Positions 45,262 through 54,307 of a stretch of 64,000 nt of DNA are shown piece after piece. A model generated the notes under the pieces. That model did not search any database, was not told where the DNA came from, and saw nothing but the letters and a program-made list of their open reading frames with translations. Within the stretch, counting starts at the first letter, position 1; each line of letters starts with the position of its first letter. This DNA is from Mucilaginibacter corticis (GTDB lineage: Bacteria; Bacteroidota; Bacteroidia; Sphingobacteriales; Sphingobacteriaceae), in contig NZ_VLPK01000002.1 in NCBI RefSeq assembly GCF_007558865.1, forward strand, positions 682,001-746,000, read 5' to 3'. The translations under genes were made by a program, and so were the position numbers.

Positions 45262-45615
45262 ATGGCGATTATAATCACCGATGAATGTATTAATTGCGGA
45301 GCTTGCGAACCCGAGTGCCCGAATAATGCAATTTATGATGCAGGTGCAGCCTGGCGTTTCAGTGACGGAACAGGCCTGAAAGGTGTTATTGATTTTGGCG
45401 ATGGCGTAACCTTAAATGCCGAAGAAACACAAGCTGCATTGTCTGACGATATATATTACATAGTTCCTGATAAGTGTACAGAGTGCGTTGGCTTTCATGA
45501 CGAACCACAGTGCGCTGCGGTTTGCCCGGTTGATTGCTGTGTAGATGACGAAAACGTACGCGAGACCCGCGAAGAATTACTGGCCAAAAAAGACTGGTTA
45601 CACATAAACGAGTAA
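45262..45615 (+). CDS. Ferredoxin with two 4Fe-4S clusters (YfhL-like)
   Basis: 117 aa from ATG 45262, giving the family start [20 protein letters not shown]. First cluster C-x2-C-x2-C-x3-C ([12 protein letters not shown]). Second cluster has a longer insert ([18 protein letters not shown]). About 40 residues lie between the two motifs. A small cytoplasmic electron carrier. Divergent from the LuxC-like reductase, which may be its partner. Ends before a strong terminator. Confidence 0.93.
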   Translation: MAIIITDECINCGACEPECPNNAIYDAGAAWRFSDGTGLKGVIDFGDGVTLNAEETQAALSDDIYYIVPDKCTECVGFHDEPQCAAVCPVDCCVDDENVRETREELLAKKDWLHINE

Positions 45616-45631
45616 TAGTAACTAATTTATT

Positions 45632-45670
45632 ACAAAAAGGGGCTGCATATATGTGTAGCCCCTTTTTTGT
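45632..45670 (+). terminator. Ferredoxin gene terminator
   Basis: AAAAAGGGGCT pairs with AGCCCCTTTTTT around a GCATATATGTGT loop that can extend the stem. Confidence 0.9.
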
Positions 45671-45735
45671 TGTTGAAACATTTAAAAGAAGTTAACGTAC
45701 AAGAAACCTTAGCTACATATATATCTTATCTACTT

Positions 45736-46497
45736 ATGGAATACGGGATTTGCAATTTAGCTGTTATACCTATGCGCGCTGAACCTAACGAGCGTAGTGA
45801 ACAGGTATCCCAAGTGTTATTTGGCGAAGCTTTCGAAATATTGGAATGGAAAGAGGGTTGGGCCGAAATCCTTACCCTGCATGATCATTATAAGGGTTGG
45901 ATAAGCCGTTTGCAATTTGTTATGCTGGGCCATATGGCATATCAGCAATTATTGCAGGAGCCGCCAAAGTTAACCTACAAAGCCATAACCCAAGCCTGGA
46001 AAATAAAAGATAACAGTGTTATATATCTGCCTGCCGGCAGCTCACTTTCGTTTTTAAATGGAACAACCTGCTATATTGATAAGGAAAAGTTTGAAATAAT
46101 TGGGCAAATGGGTCAGAATGAAAGTATTGACCTGGTAGCTAAATCATTTATCAATACGCCTTATTTATGGGGTGGCCGCACGCATTTTGGTATTGATTGC
46201 TCGGGTTTTACACAAATGGTTTTTAAATTAAAGGGTATACAATTAAGGCGCGATGCAAGTTTACAGGCCCAGGATGGTAGGTTGATAGATTCGCTGAACG
46301 AGGCTCTTATAGGTGACCTTGCCTTTTTCGAAAATACCGACGGCAAAATTACACACGTCGGGATGCTATTTAACCGTGAGCATATTATCCACGCATCAGG
46401 AAAGGTAAAGATAGACCAGATAGACGAGAAGGGCATTTATTCGCAGGAACAGAACCGGTATACGCACAAACTGCATAGTATCCGCAGGATGTTTTAA
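45736..46497 (+). CDS. NlpC/P60 cysteine peptidase with SH3-like domain
   Basis: 253 aa from ATG 45736 (MEYGICNLAVIPMRAEP is the usual opening); the open frame from 45667 begins inside the upstream terminator and is rejected. SH3b-like domain at about 1-110, NlpC/P60 domain at about 130-253 with nucleophile in FGIDCSGFTQMVF and His in THVGMLFNREHIIHASG. It cleaves peptide crosslinks of the cell wall, normally gamma-D-Glu-type bonds. No signal peptide visible, unusual for a wall enzyme. Its last 4 bp (TTAA) are shared with the opposing WD40 gene. Confidence 0.9.
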   Translation: MEYGICNLAVIPMRAEPNERSEQVSQVLFGEAFEILEWKEGWAEILTLHDHYKGWISRLQFVMLGHMAYQQLLQEPPKLTYKAITQAWKIKDNSVIYLPAGSSLSFLNGTTCYIDKEKFEIIGQMGQNESIDLVAKSFINTPYLWGGRTHFGIDCSGFTQMVFKLKGIQLRRDASLQAQDGRLIDSLNEALIGDLAFFENTDGKITHVGMLFNREHIIHASGKVKIDQIDEKGIYSQEQNRYTHKLHSIRRMF

Positions 46498-47402
46498 CCA
46501 AACTTTACATCCCAAAGAATCACTTTTTTATCATCACCGGCTGACAATAGTTGGTCGCCGCTCCATACCAGTTTGTTTATAGACAGGCGATGGGTATCAT
46601 ATCCTTTTTCGCGGCTGATGATCTTGTAAAGTTTAAAATCGTCTGATCCCCAGATCTTGATACTTTTATCCATACTGGCAGTGGCAAAGTAAGGCTGATC
46701 GGGATGGAAAACAATATGGTTTACGGCAAACAAATGTGCCGGAATGTTTTCTATTAATTCAAAAGTCGTGGTATCCCAGATCTTAACCTGTGCATCGCGC
46801 GAACCCGATACCAGGTAACTGCCATCCGGCGCATACTGAAGCGAGAAAACCGCCATAGAGTGGCCGGTTAACGTAGCCATTAACGTATAATCCTCAAGAT
46901 CATAAACCCTGATCTCGTTGTCGCGGCAGCCAAAAGCCACCTGCTTTTCATCAGGCGAAATGCTAATACAGCGAATGGTATCTACAGAAACTTTTATGGT
47001 ATGCACTAATTGCAAAGTCTCAAGGCTCCATACGGACACTGTGCCATCTTCTGATGCTACCAGCAACTCTTTCTTGCTGATGACCGATTTGATATCAAAA
47101 ACAGGCTTTAGATGATGTTTTAAGGCCGATTGTAATTGCTGTTTAATAAAGTCGAAAACCATGACACCGCCGCTGCGCAGGCCTGTGAACATTAACGGGT
47201 AACCTTCAGGGCAGTGAATTGTATAAACCGATGCCGCAACCGGGAACATCACTTTAATAAAACTATTGGTTTTTAAGCTCCACTCAACCACGCCCTTATC
47301 ATTACCCCCGGTAAACAAAATACCCGGCTTTTGCGAAGGTGTTAACGCAAATATGGGATTACTATGCCCGGTAAGTTCGGCTGTTTTGTGTACGGTGATC
47401 AT
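46494..47402 (-). CDS. WD40-repeat protein
   Basis: 302 aa, about seven WD40 blades of 40 residues, with several GH...WD pairs such as LTGHSMAVFSLQYAPDGSYL and SGSRDAQVKIWDTTTFEL. A seven-bladed propeller scaffold without enzymatic domain. Co-directional with and downstream of hisIE, separated by a word-repeat hairpin; may be read from the his operon. No signal peptide, so cytoplasmic. Function unknown. Confidence 0.9.
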   Translation of the reverse strand: MITVHKTAELTGHSNPIFALTPSQKPGILFTGGNDKGVVEWSLKTNSFIKVMFPVAASVYTIHCPEGYPLMFTGLRSGGVMVFDFIKQQLQSALKHHLKPVFDIKSVISKKELLVASEDGTVSVWSLETLQLVHTIKVSVDTIRCISISPDEKQVAFGCRDNEIRVYDLEDYTLMATLTGHSMAVFSLQYAPDGSYLVSGSRDAQVKIWDTTTFELIENIPAHLFAVNHIVFHPDQPYFATASMDKSIKIWGSDDFKLYKIISREKGYDTHRLSINKLVWSGDQLLSAGDDKKVILWDVKFG

Positions 47403-47408
47403 GGGGGT

Positions 47409-47479
47409 AGTTGGCAGTTGGCTGTTGGCTGTTTGCAGTTAGGCTGTCAATGCCCACTGCAAACTGTGTATTGCAAACT
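47409..47479. repeat. Inverted GCAGTTTGCAGTT-word repeat between hisIE and WD40 genes
   Basis: Left arm 47409-47446 (TTGGCAGTTGGCTG... TTTGCAGTT) complements right arm 47453-47479 (CTGCAAACTG... TTGCAAACT). The hisIE stop codon abuts the right arm. Same word family as at 54308-54383. Confidence 0.75.
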
Positions 47480-48066
47480 TACTTATGTCTTTCTTCTAAA
47501 TTTTTGGCGATGGTTTCAAGTGTTAATCCTTTTTCGCGCAGCAACACGATCAAATGGAACACCAGGTCGGATGCTTCATTGATTAGGTCGGTTTCCGTTT
47601 CGGCAAGAGCGGCTATTACTGTTTCAACCCCTTCTTCGCCAACTTTTTGTGCAATCTTATTTAAACCTTTTGTCCGTAATTTGTTTACGTACGATCCTTC
47701 CTGCGGATTTTCATACCTGTCGGCAACTATTTGCTCCAACTGCAGGATGAAATTTTGATTATATTCTGTTTTAAAACAAGTCCTGTCGCCGGTGTGGCAG
47801 GTAGGGCCATCTGCTTTAACTTTGATCAACAGCGTATCATTATCACAATCTAAATGAATACTTTTTACATGCAGAAAGTTGTTGCTGGTTTCGCCCTTTG
47901 TCCACAAACGTTGTTTTGAACGTGAGAAAAAAGTAACAATGTTTTCCTGTACCGTTTTATCATAAGCTTCCTGGTTCATGTAGCCCAGCATTAATACTTC
48001 AAGCGTTTGCTCGTCCTGTATCACTACCGGCACTAATCCGTCTGTTTTGCTAAAATCTATATTCAT
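47479..48066 (-). CDS. hisIE: Bifunctional PRA-CH/PRA-PH (HisIE)
   Basis: 195 aa. Residues about 1-110 form the phosphoribosyl-AMP cyclohydrolase (HisI) with DCDNDTLLIKVKADGPTCHTGDRTCF, containing the metal-binding Asp/Cys residues. Residues about 110-195 form the phosphoribosyl-ATP pyrophosphohydrolase (HisE) with EEGVETVIAAL and DLVFHLIVLL. It catalyses steps two and three of histidine synthesis. Last gene of the his operon, 58 bp after hisF. Confidence 0.96.
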   Translation of the reverse strand: MNIDFSKTDGLVPVVIQDEQTLEVLMLGYMNQEAYDKTVQENIVTFFSRSKQRLWTKGETSNNFLHVKSIHLDCDNDTLLIKVKADGPTCHTGDRTCFKTEYNQNFILQLEQIVADRYENPQEGSYVNKLRTKGLNKIAQKVGEEGVETVIAALAETETDLINEASDLVFHLIVLLREKGLTLETIAKNLEERHK

Positions 48067-48124
48067 TTGTATTTTTATGCCGTCATTTCATGGTGTAGTA
48101 AAAATGACAGTTAGGTTTTATTAA

Positions 48125-49264
48125 TTATCTTACTTCAATATCCCGTTCTCTTAAAATATCCTTAAGGTCAGGGATCAATATCTCGCCGTAATGAAACACT
48201 GATGCGGCTAAAGCGGCATCTACATTGGTTTTTTCAAATACGTCCACAAAATGCTGTACAGAACCTGCGCCGCCCGATGCAATTACCGGAATGTTTACCG
48301 CGTCGTTCACCTGTTTCAGCAAGCCGTTATCAAAGCCAGCCTTTGTGCCGTCGTGGTCCATTGATGTTAATAATATCTCACCCGCACCACGGCTTTCGGC
48401 TTCTATGATCCAGCTTAGCGTTTCTTTTTCTGTGGGGATACGCCCGCCATTTAAATGAACGATGTTTTTACCGTCATTAAAACGCGTGTCAACAGCAATT
48501 ACTACAAACTGTACCCCAAATGCCTTGGCCAACTCATCTATTAAGGCAGGATTTCGCACCGCTGCCGAATTAATAGATATTTTATCCGCGCCTGCATTCA
48601 GCAAAGCGTCCGCATCGGCAATTTCATTAATTCCGCCGCCGATGGTGAACGGGATACTGATCTGCCTGGCCACAGACTTAACCAGCTCGACCATGGTTTT
48701 ACGACGTTCGTGCGTTGCAGTGATATCCAGGAATACCAACTCATCTGCGCCTTGTCGCGAGTAATTCCAAGCCAATTCAACCGGATCGCCGGCATCGCGC
48801 AGATCAACAAAATTGACACCTTTAACAGTGCGCCCGTCTTTAACGTCAAGGCAGGGGATAATTCGCTTAGCAAGCCCCCCCCGCCCCCTAAAGGGGGTGC
48901 TGGTGAGTTCGCTTTTTATTGTACTCAAAATTTTTTCTAATTGATTTAAAATTTGTTCGTTTTTGAATCGTAAAAACTTGATGCCTTGGGATTCTAAATA
49001 TTTTTGTCTTTCGACGTCATTAGCGACTATGTCCGGTATGTTATGGATTTCGCCGTCTAACTCTATGATTAATCTTTGTTTATGGCAATAAAAATCAGCT
49101 ATATAAATCCCGATAGGATGTTGCCTTCTGAACTTTTTACCTAATTGGTTGTTTCTTAAATACTCCCACAATATTGTTTCGGCTTCAGTCATTCTATGTC
49201 TTAAGGCTTCAGCATTTCTAAAAATTAATGGGTCGGCGTTAAGAAACATTTTCTGTTTTCTCAT
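48125..49264 (-). CDS. hisF: Fusion of DUF559 endonuclease-like domain and HisF (imidazole glycerol phosphate synthase cyclase subunit)
   Basis: 379 aa. Residues about 5-117 are DUF559 (Vsr/PD-(D/E)XK-like): [20 protein letters not shown] with Asp, then [11 protein letters not shown] and the late [17 protein letters not shown]. Residues 118-130 ([13 protein letters not shown]) are encoded mostly by a GC-rich repeat. Residues 131-379 are a complete HisF ([19 protein letters not shown] onward, TIM barrel). HisF with HisH makes imidazole glycerol phosphate and AICAR. There is no start codon at the native hisF N-terminus (GGG replaces ATG), so HisF appears to be made only as the fusion. The element that introduced this spans 48871-49303. 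Confidence 0.9.
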   Translation of the reverse strand: MRKQKMFLNADPLIFRNAEALRHRMTEAETILWEYLRNNQLGKKFRRQHPIGIYIADFYCHKQRLIIELDGEIHNIPDIVANDVERQKYLESQGIKFLRFKNEQILNQLEKILSTIKSELTSTPFRGRGGLAKRIIPCLDVKDGRTVKGVNFVDLRDAGDPVELAWNYSRQGADELVFLDITATHERRKTMVELVKSVARQISIPFTIGGGINEIADADALLNAGADKISINSAAVRNPALIDELAKAFGVQFVVIAVDTRFNDGKNIVHLNGGRIPTEKETLSWIIEAESRGAGEILLTSMDHDGTKAGFDNGLLKQVNDAVNIPVIASGGAGSVQHFVDVFEKTNVDAALAASVFHYGEILIPDLKDILRERDIEVR

Positions 49265-49303
49265 TTGCGCTATTGTTCCCCCTTTAGGGGGTTAGGGGGC
49301 TTG
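48871..49303 (-). mobile_element. DUF559-carrying element with GC-rich terminal inverted repeats
   Basis: Bounded by a 27-bp repeat at 48871-48897 (CAAGCCCCCCCC, G, CCCCCTAAAGGGGG) and a 26-bp inverted copy at 49278-49303 (CCCCCTTTAGGGGG, TTA, GGGGGCTTG). They share CAAGCCCCC and the near-palindrome CCCCCTAAAGGGGG, so each end can also fold on itself. Between them lies the DUF559 reading frame. It starts 2 nt after the hisA stop codon. Flanks share only CT/AG, so a target duplication is at most 2 bp. No transposase is present. I recall DUF559 genes beside similar GGGGG/CCCCC repeats in other Bacteroidota, but could not check. Confidence 0.75.
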
Positions 49304-49305
49304 AG

Positions 49306-50055
49306 TTATATCGACATTAAACTTTCCAAATTCCAATTCTTTACTTCGTCAATAGTAATATGGCCCTCATAAATAGCTTTGCCAACCACACACGATTCGA
49401 TTTTATAATTGCTTAATTGTTCAATATCAGCCATTGAGCTTACGCCACCCGAAGCGATCAGTTTAATGAAAGGAGAGTGGTCAAGTAGTTTGGCATAAAG
49501 CTCAACACCTGCACCGCCTAATTTGCCGTCTTTATTGATATCAGTACACAGAAATCTGAAGAAACCTAACGACAAGCACCTGTCAACATAATCCATTAGC
49601 TTAATTGGCGAACTTTCCATCCAGCCTGAATATTTGATAACCTCATCCAATACATCAATAGCTATAACTACGTTGTGTGAGCATTTATCGCGGCCGCAGA
49701 TGGCTTTGCTCAATTCGTCAAGAAACATGGGGTTTGTAATGGCCTGTGTGCCTACAATAACGCGGTGAACGCCTGCATCTATCAGTTCTTTAACTTTATC
49801 AATACTGCGGATACCGCCGCCGTATTGTACCTGCATGTCTGTTTTACGGATCACATCAAACAAATACTGTTGGTTAGAGAAATCGTTTTTTGCACCGTTA
49901 AGGTCTATGATATGGATAAGGTTGGTACCGTTTGACTGGTAACGCTCTATCATTTCTTCCAGTGTAACATCATATTCTGTTACCTGGCTGTAATCGCCTT
50001 CGCGCAGGCGGACAACCTTTTTATCTAATATATCAATTGCAGGGATAATATACAT
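49306..50055 (-). CDS. hisA: Phosphoribosylformimino-5-aminoimidazole carboxamide ribotide isomerase
   Basis: 249 aa, TIM barrel related to HisF: MYIIPAIDILDKKVVRLREGDYSQ, the catalytic Asp in AIDI, then QYGGGIRSIDKVKELIDAG and IVGTQAITNP. The second acid site in DINKDGKLGGAGVELY is intact. It performs the Amadori isomerisation (ProFAR to PRFAR). It starts 4 bp after hisH and its stop is 2 bp from the DUF559 element. Confidence 0.96.
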   Translation of the reverse strand: MYIIPAIDILDKKVVRLREGDYSQVTEYDVTLEEMIERYQSNGTNLIHIIDLNGAKNDFSNQQYLFDVIRKTDMQVQYGGGIRSIDKVKELIDAGVHRVIVGTQAITNPMFLDELSKAICGRDKCSHNVVIAIDVLDEVIKYSGWMESSPIKLMDYVDRCLSLGFFRFLCTDINKDGKLGGAGVELYAKLLDHSPFIKLIASGGVSSMADIEQLSNYKIESCVVGKAIYEGHITIDEVKNWNLESLMSI

Positions 50056-50059
50056 GTCT

Positions 50060-50650
50060 TTATAATTTTGAGAAATTTGTTAATAACGTTTCGCCATAAA
50101 TGCCTGACTTTTCAGGGTGAAATTGAACACCATAAAAATTATCCTGCCAAATTGATGCCGAAAATTTAATACTGTAATCTGTTGCGGCTAAAGTATATGC
50201 ATTGTTATACTCAATAAAGTATGAATGTACAAAGTAAAAATGTGAACCAACAGGAATATCTTTAAAAAGTGGATTTTCCTTTTCGGCATAAACCCTGTTC
50301 CAGCCGGTGTGCGGTACCTTATGGTCAGGACTGCTTGAAAACTTTAAAGTTTTTATGGGGAAGATGTTCAACAAGTCGGCATCGCCTTCTTCAGAATAAG
50401 CAGTAAGTAATTGCATGCCCACGCATATGCCCAGGGTTGGTTTCTGCAATGCCTTTATTGAGGGTACTAAGCCTGAATTGTTCAATTTATCCATGGCTGC
50501 CCCGGCATGGCCCACACCCGGAATAATATACCGATCAAACTGTGCCAGATCTGCCTCGGTATTTACCATGCCATAGGGGATACTCAACCGCTCTAAAGCC
50601 GCAGTGAGCGAGAATATGTTACCGGCGCCGTATCTTACTATTCCAATCAT
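50060..50650 (-). CDS. hisH: Imidazole glycerol phosphate synthase, glutaminase subunit
   Basis: 196 aa from the ATG at 50650 (MIGIVRYGAGNIFSL); the Met at 50665 would add MILNK, which is derived from the spacer repeat. Class I glutamine amidotransferase: nucleophile Cys in LGICVGMQLL and the His/Glu pair in VQFHPEKSG. It supplies ammonia to HisF. Because HisF here carries an N-terminal nuclease domain, the HisH-HisF interface might be affected. Confidence 0.95.
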   Translation of the reverse strand: MIGIVRYGAGNIFSLTAALERLSIPYGMVNTEADLAQFDRYIIPGVGHAGAAMDKLNNSGLVPSIKALQKPTLGICVGMQLLTAYSEEGDADLLNIFPIKTLKFSSSPDHKVPHTGWNRVYAEKENPLFKDIPVGSHFYFVHSYFIEYNNAYTLAATDYSIKFSASIWQDNFYGVQFHPEKSGIYGETLLTNFSKL

Positions 50651-50658
50651 TTTATTTA

Positions 50659-50729
50659 GAATCAAGAGTCAATAATCAAGAATTAAGAGCCTAATTATAT
50701 CCTGGCTCATGATTCTTGTTTCCTGACTC
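50659..50729. repeat. Inverted AATCAAGAGTC-word repeat between hisB and hisH
   Basis: GAATCAAGAGTCAATAATCA onward (50659-50691) complements GGCTCATGATTCTTG... CTGACTC (50704-50729). The hisB stop TAG overlaps the right arm edge, and the alternative hisH start lies in the left arm. Confidence 0.7.
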
Positions 50730-51868
50730 TATAACAAACCTTTAGTTGAAGGTAAAACCATATTGTTTACATCACGTTTTACAGCCATTTTTATTGCTTT
50801 GGCAAATACTTTAAATATAGCCTCAATTTTATGGTGCTCGTTTTGTCCTTCTGCCTTAATATTCAGGTTACATTTTGCAGCATCGCTGAATGATTTAAAG
50901 AAATGGTAGAACATTTCGGTTGGCACATCGCCAACTTTTTCGCGTTTAAAATCTGCATCCCAAACCAGCCAGTTACGGCCGCCAAAATCAATGGCAGCTT
51001 GCGCCAGGCAATCGTCCATCGGCAGGCAAAAGCCGTAACGTTCAATACCTTTTTTATTGCCAAGAGCGGCGGCAAACACCTCGCCTAAGGCGATGCCGGT
51101 ATCTTCTATGGTATGATGCTCGTCGATATGCAGATCGCCTTTAGCATTGATCTCCAGATCAATACTGCCGTGCCTGGCAATCTGGTCAAGCATGTGGTCG
51201 AAAAAATGCAGCCCGGTTGATACTTTGGCTTCGCCGGTACCATCCAGGTTTATTTTAACGTAGATGTCTGTTTCTTTGGTAGTACGTTTGTTTTCAAAAA
51301 CACGCTCACCTAGCTTTAAAAATTCGTAGATCTTTTTCCAGTCGGTTGTTTCAAGCGCGACAATGTCTTTTATATCCTCATCGTCTTTAAATTCAGCGCC
51401 GCCTAAGTTAGAACTGTTATTTAACCAAATAGACTTTGCGCCCAGGTTTTTGGCCAGCAATACATCATTCCGGCGGTCGCCAATGGTAAACGAGTTTTTA
51501 AGATCGTATTCAGTATCGAAGTATTGTGTCAATAATGCCGTGCCGGGTTTACGGGTAGGGGCATTGTCTTTTGGCCAGGTACGGTCAATGTAAACGGCCG
51601 AAAATTTTACGCCTTCATTTTCAAATGTTTTTAAAACGAAATTATGCACCGGCCAAAAAGTATCTTCGGGATAAGAAGTCGTACCTAAACCATCCTGGTT
51701 GGTAATCATTACCAGTTCATAATCAAGCTCGGTAGCTATTTTTGAAAGATAGGTCACAGCACCGGGGTAAAACTCCAGTTTTTCAAACGAGTCGATTTGC
51801 TCATCAGCCGGCTCTTTGATCATGGTGCCGTCGCGGTCGACAAAAAGTAGTTTCTGTAGCTTGCTCAT
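50729..51868 (-). CDS. hisB: Bifunctional histidinol-phosphatase/imidazoleglycerol-phosphate dehydratase
   Basis: 379 aa. Residues 1-165 are an HAD-IIIA phosphatase ([38 protein letters not shown]). Residues about 185-379 are IGP dehydratase with two HHxxE-type metal motifs (DEHHTIED and EHHKIEAI) and [16 protein letters not shown] sequence [16 protein letters not shown]. It catalyses steps six/seven and the penultimate dephosphorylation. The start overlaps the hisC stop by 4 bp (ATGA). Confidence 0.97.
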   Translation of the reverse strand: MSKLQKLLFVDRDGTMIKEPADEQIDSFEKLEFYPGAVTYLSKIATELDYELVMITNQDGLGTTSYPEDTFWPVHNFVLKTFENEGVKFSAVYIDRTWPKDNAPTRKPGTALLTQYFDTEYDLKNSFTIGDRRNDVLLAKNLGAKSIWLNNSSNLGGAEFKDDEDIKDIVALETTDWKKIYEFLKLGERVFENKRTTKETDIYVKINLDGTGEAKVSTGLHFFDHMLDQIARHGSIDLEINAKGDLHIDEHHTIEDTGIALGEVFAAALGNKKGIERYGFCLPMDDCLAQAAIDFGGRNWLVWDADFKREKVGDVPTEMFYHFFKSFSDAAKCNLNIKAEGQNEHHKIEAIFKVFAKAIKMAVKRDVNNMVLPSTKGLL

Positions 51869-52911
51869 TTAAAGTTTTTTAAAGTATCTATCAGTATTTC
51901 ATTTTCGGCAGGCGTACCGACAGTTATGCGCAGGCTGCCTTCGCAAAGATCAATTTTTGAACGGTCGCGCACAATAATTCCTTTTTGCACCAGGAAATTG
52001 TAAATGCCTTTAGGATCGGTTGTTTTAACCAGTATAAAATTAGCGTCGCTCGGGTAAATATCCAGTACAAAATCAAGGTCTTTCAGGCTTAATACTAATT
52101 TATCACGTTGCGCTAAAGTTTCTTTAATCCAGTTGTTTACCTGTTCAACGTTAGCTAATGCTTTTAATGCCAATTGCTGCGATGATTCGTTGATGTTATA
52201 AGGCGGTTTTACTTTGTTCATCACCTCAATGATCTCTTCGCTGGCAAAAGCCATCCCTACACGTAAGCCTGCCAGTCCCCACGCTTTTGACAGTGTTTGC
52301 AGCACTACCAGGTTTGAGTATTCGGTCAGTTCCTGTATGAAAGTTTTTTGGCGGCTAAAATTGATGTAAGCTTCATCAACCACAACAATGCCGTCAAAAT
52401 TATTCAGTAGCGTTTCTACATCGTCACGGTTGATAGAATTACCGGTAGGGTTGTTAGGCGAACAAATAAAGATCAGTTTGGTATTTTGATCAATTTCCTC
52501 GGCAATACCTTCTAAATTCAATTGGAATTCTTCGGTAAGTGATACCTTTTTAGTTTTTATATCATTGATATTTGCCGATACCTCATACATGCCATAAGTA
52601 GGCGGCACCAGGATCACATTATCCACACCCGGGTTACAAAAACTACGGAACAAGATGTCGATAGCCTCATCACTGCCGTTGCCTAAAAAGATATTGCGTA
52701 CAGGTACACCTTTGATCTCGCTCAAACGTTTTTTAACGTTGTATTGCAGCGGGTCAGGATAGCGGTTATATGGTTCGTCCAATGGCGACCCGAAAGCGTT
52801 TTCATTAGCATCAAGGTACACACTGGCCTCGCCCTGGAACTCATCACGGGCAGATGAATAAGGGGTAAGGTTTTTTATATTTTCTCTGAGTATATTGTTT
52901 AAATTAAACAT
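51865..52911 (-). CDS. hisC: Histidinol-phosphate aminotransferase
   Basis: 348 aa from the ATG at 52911 ([25 protein letters not shown]). An upstream in-frame ATG at 52959 would add 16 residues encoded by the spacer repeat and is not favoured. PLP fold type [13 protein letters not shown] near the start, [23 protein letters not shown] and the lysine motif [17 protein letters not shown]. It transaminates imidazole acetol phosphate. Translationally coupled to hisB by an ATGA overlap. Confidence 0.95.
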   Translation of the reverse strand: MFNLNNILRENIKNLTPYSSARDEFQGEASVYLDANENAFGSPLDEPYNRYPDPLQYNVKKRLSEIKGVPVRNIFLGNGSDEAIDILFRSFCNPGVDNVILVPPTYGMYEVSANINDIKTKKVSLTEEFQLNLEGIAEEIDQNTKLIFICSPNNPTGNSINRDDVETLLNNFDGIVVVDEAYINFSRQKTFIQELTEYSNLVVLQTLSKAWGLAGLRVGMAFASEEIIEVMNKVKPPYNINESSQQLALKALANVEQVNNWIKETLAQRDKLVLSLKDLDFVLDIYPSDANFILVKTTDPKGIYNFLVQKGIIVRDRSKIDLCEGSLRITVGTPAENEILIDTLKNFK

Positions 52912-52927
52912 GGTCCTAAAAATCAAG

Positions 52928-53007
52928 TTGTCATGCTGAGGAACGAAGCATCTTGCCATGCAGACAAGTAAGGCGTATAAGATTCTTCGCTATGCTCAGA
53001 ATGACAA
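52928..53007. repeat. TTGTCATGCTGAG-type inverted repeat in the hisD-hisC spacer
   Basis: TTGTCATGCTGAGGA... CGAAGCATC (52928-52952) complements GATTCTTCGCTATGCTCAG... AATGACAA (52981-53007). I recall this word as a common intergenic repeat in Bacteroidota. It lies just before the hisD stop on the plus coordinate side. Confidence 0.7.
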
Positions 53008-53010
53008 TTA

Positions 53011-54303
53011 TTATAAAGTCTCTTTCATTCTCACACTTACCGCGTTTTTATGCGCGTGTAAGCCTTCCAATTCGGCCAAAATTTCTACTGATGGCCCTAT
53101 GTTTTTTATGCCATCGGGCGAAATATGCTGAAAGGTTACCTTTTTAACAAATGAATCAACCGAAACCCCGGAATAGGCTCTTGCATAAGAACTTGTGGGC
53201 AGTGTATGATTTGTTCCTGACGCGTAATCGCCGGCACTTTCAGGTGTTAAATTGCCTAGGAAAACAGAGCCGGCATTGATGATCTTATCAGTGATCAGTT
53301 TCCAGTTTTCTGTTGCCAGTATCAGGTGTTCAGGCGCATACGCGTTGCTGAAATCCATTGCTTCCTCCAACGTATCGGTTACTACAATATATGAGTTTGC
53401 CAACGCCTGCCTTACAATTTCTGCACGGGGTAAAACGGCGGTTTGTTTTTCAACCTCTGCCAATGTCGCTTCGGCTATTTGTGCCGATGTGGTAACCAGG
53501 ATAGATTGGCTGTCAATACCATGTTCGGCCTGTGCCAGCAAATCGGCGGCAATAAATTCAGGCTTTGCAGTTTCATCGGCTATCACCAATACTTCAGACG
53601 GGCCCGCAGGCATATCAATAGCTGTTGTAGTGGTTGATTGTACAATAGTTTTAGCCTTGGTTACAAACTGGTTGCCCGGGCCAAAGATCTTATCAACTTT
53701 ACTAATAGTTTCAGTACCGTAGGCCATTGCAGCAATAGCCTGTGAGCCGCCTGCCATATAGATCTTATCGATGCCTAAAAGCAAAGCCACGTAAGCAATG
53801 AAAGCGTTTACCTTTCCGTTTTTTTGCGGTGGCGAGCAAACTACAATTTCATGGCAGCCTGCTATGCGGGCCGGTATCCCCAGCATTAAAAAAGTACTTG
53901 GCAAAACCGCTGTGCCGCCGGGAATATATAAGCCCACTTTTTCTATTGGCCTTAACTCGCGCCAGCAGCTTACGCCTGGCATTGTTTCTACCTTATCCTC
54001 GGTTTTAAGCTGGCTTTGGTGAAATTTATAGATGTTATTATAGGCGGTGTCTAAAGCTGCTTTTTGTTCAGGCAATACGGTTGATGCCATCTCTTCCAGC
54101 TCGGCTTTATCTAAATAAAGTTTGTCTAGCGTAACCTTATCAAACTTCTCGGCATAATCAAACAAAGCGCTGTCACCGTTTTGCTGAACGGTAGCCAGCA
54201 CATCTTCAACAATTGTACGGATCTCATTCGCCGGGTCAACGTTACGTTGCACCAGTTTGGTGATATCGCTTTTGCTTAAGTCTGAATAATTGTATATCCT
54301 CAT
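53011..54303 (-). CDS. hisD: Histidinol dehydrogenase
   Basis: 430 aa, the usual length. Landmarks: GLYIPGGTAVLPSTFLMLGIPA near 132-153, the zinc/catalytic region GPSEVLVIADE and LAQAEHGIDSQS, APEHLILATENW near 325, GDYASGTNHTLPT near 360 and the C-terminal EGLHAHKNAVSVR. It oxidises histidinol to histidine in two NAD steps. It follows hisG across a word-repeat spacer. Confidence 0.97.
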   Translation of the reverse strand: MRIYNYSDLSKSDITKLVQRNVDPANEIRTIVEDVLATVQQNGDSALFDYAEKFDKVTLDKLYLDKAELEEMASTVLPEQKAALDTAYNNIYKFHQSQLKTEDKVETMPGVSCWRELRPIEKVGLYIPGGTAVLPSTFLMLGIPARIAGCHEIVVCSPPQKNGKVNAFIAYVALLLGIDKIYMAGGSQAIAAMAYGTETISKVDKIFGPGNQFVTKAKTIVQSTTTTAIDMPAGPSEVLVIADETAKPEFIAADLLAQAEHGIDSQSILVTTSAQIAEATLAEVEKQTAVLPRAEIVRQALANSYIVVTDTLEEAMDFSNAYAPEHLILATENWKLITDKIINAGSVFLGNLTPESAGDYASGTNHTLPTSSYARAYSGVSVDSFVKKVTFQHISPDGIKNIGPSVEILAELEGLHAHKNAVSVRMKETL

Positions 54304-54307
54304 AATC

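Noticed and set aside
45667..45735. Upstream extension of the NlpC/P60 gene
   Set aside because: It begins within the ferredoxin terminator; ATG 45736 fits the family.
48125..48873. hisF considered a pseudogene because it lacks its own start codon
   Set aside because: The frame is intact through the fusion with the DUF559 domain and all HisF motifs are present.
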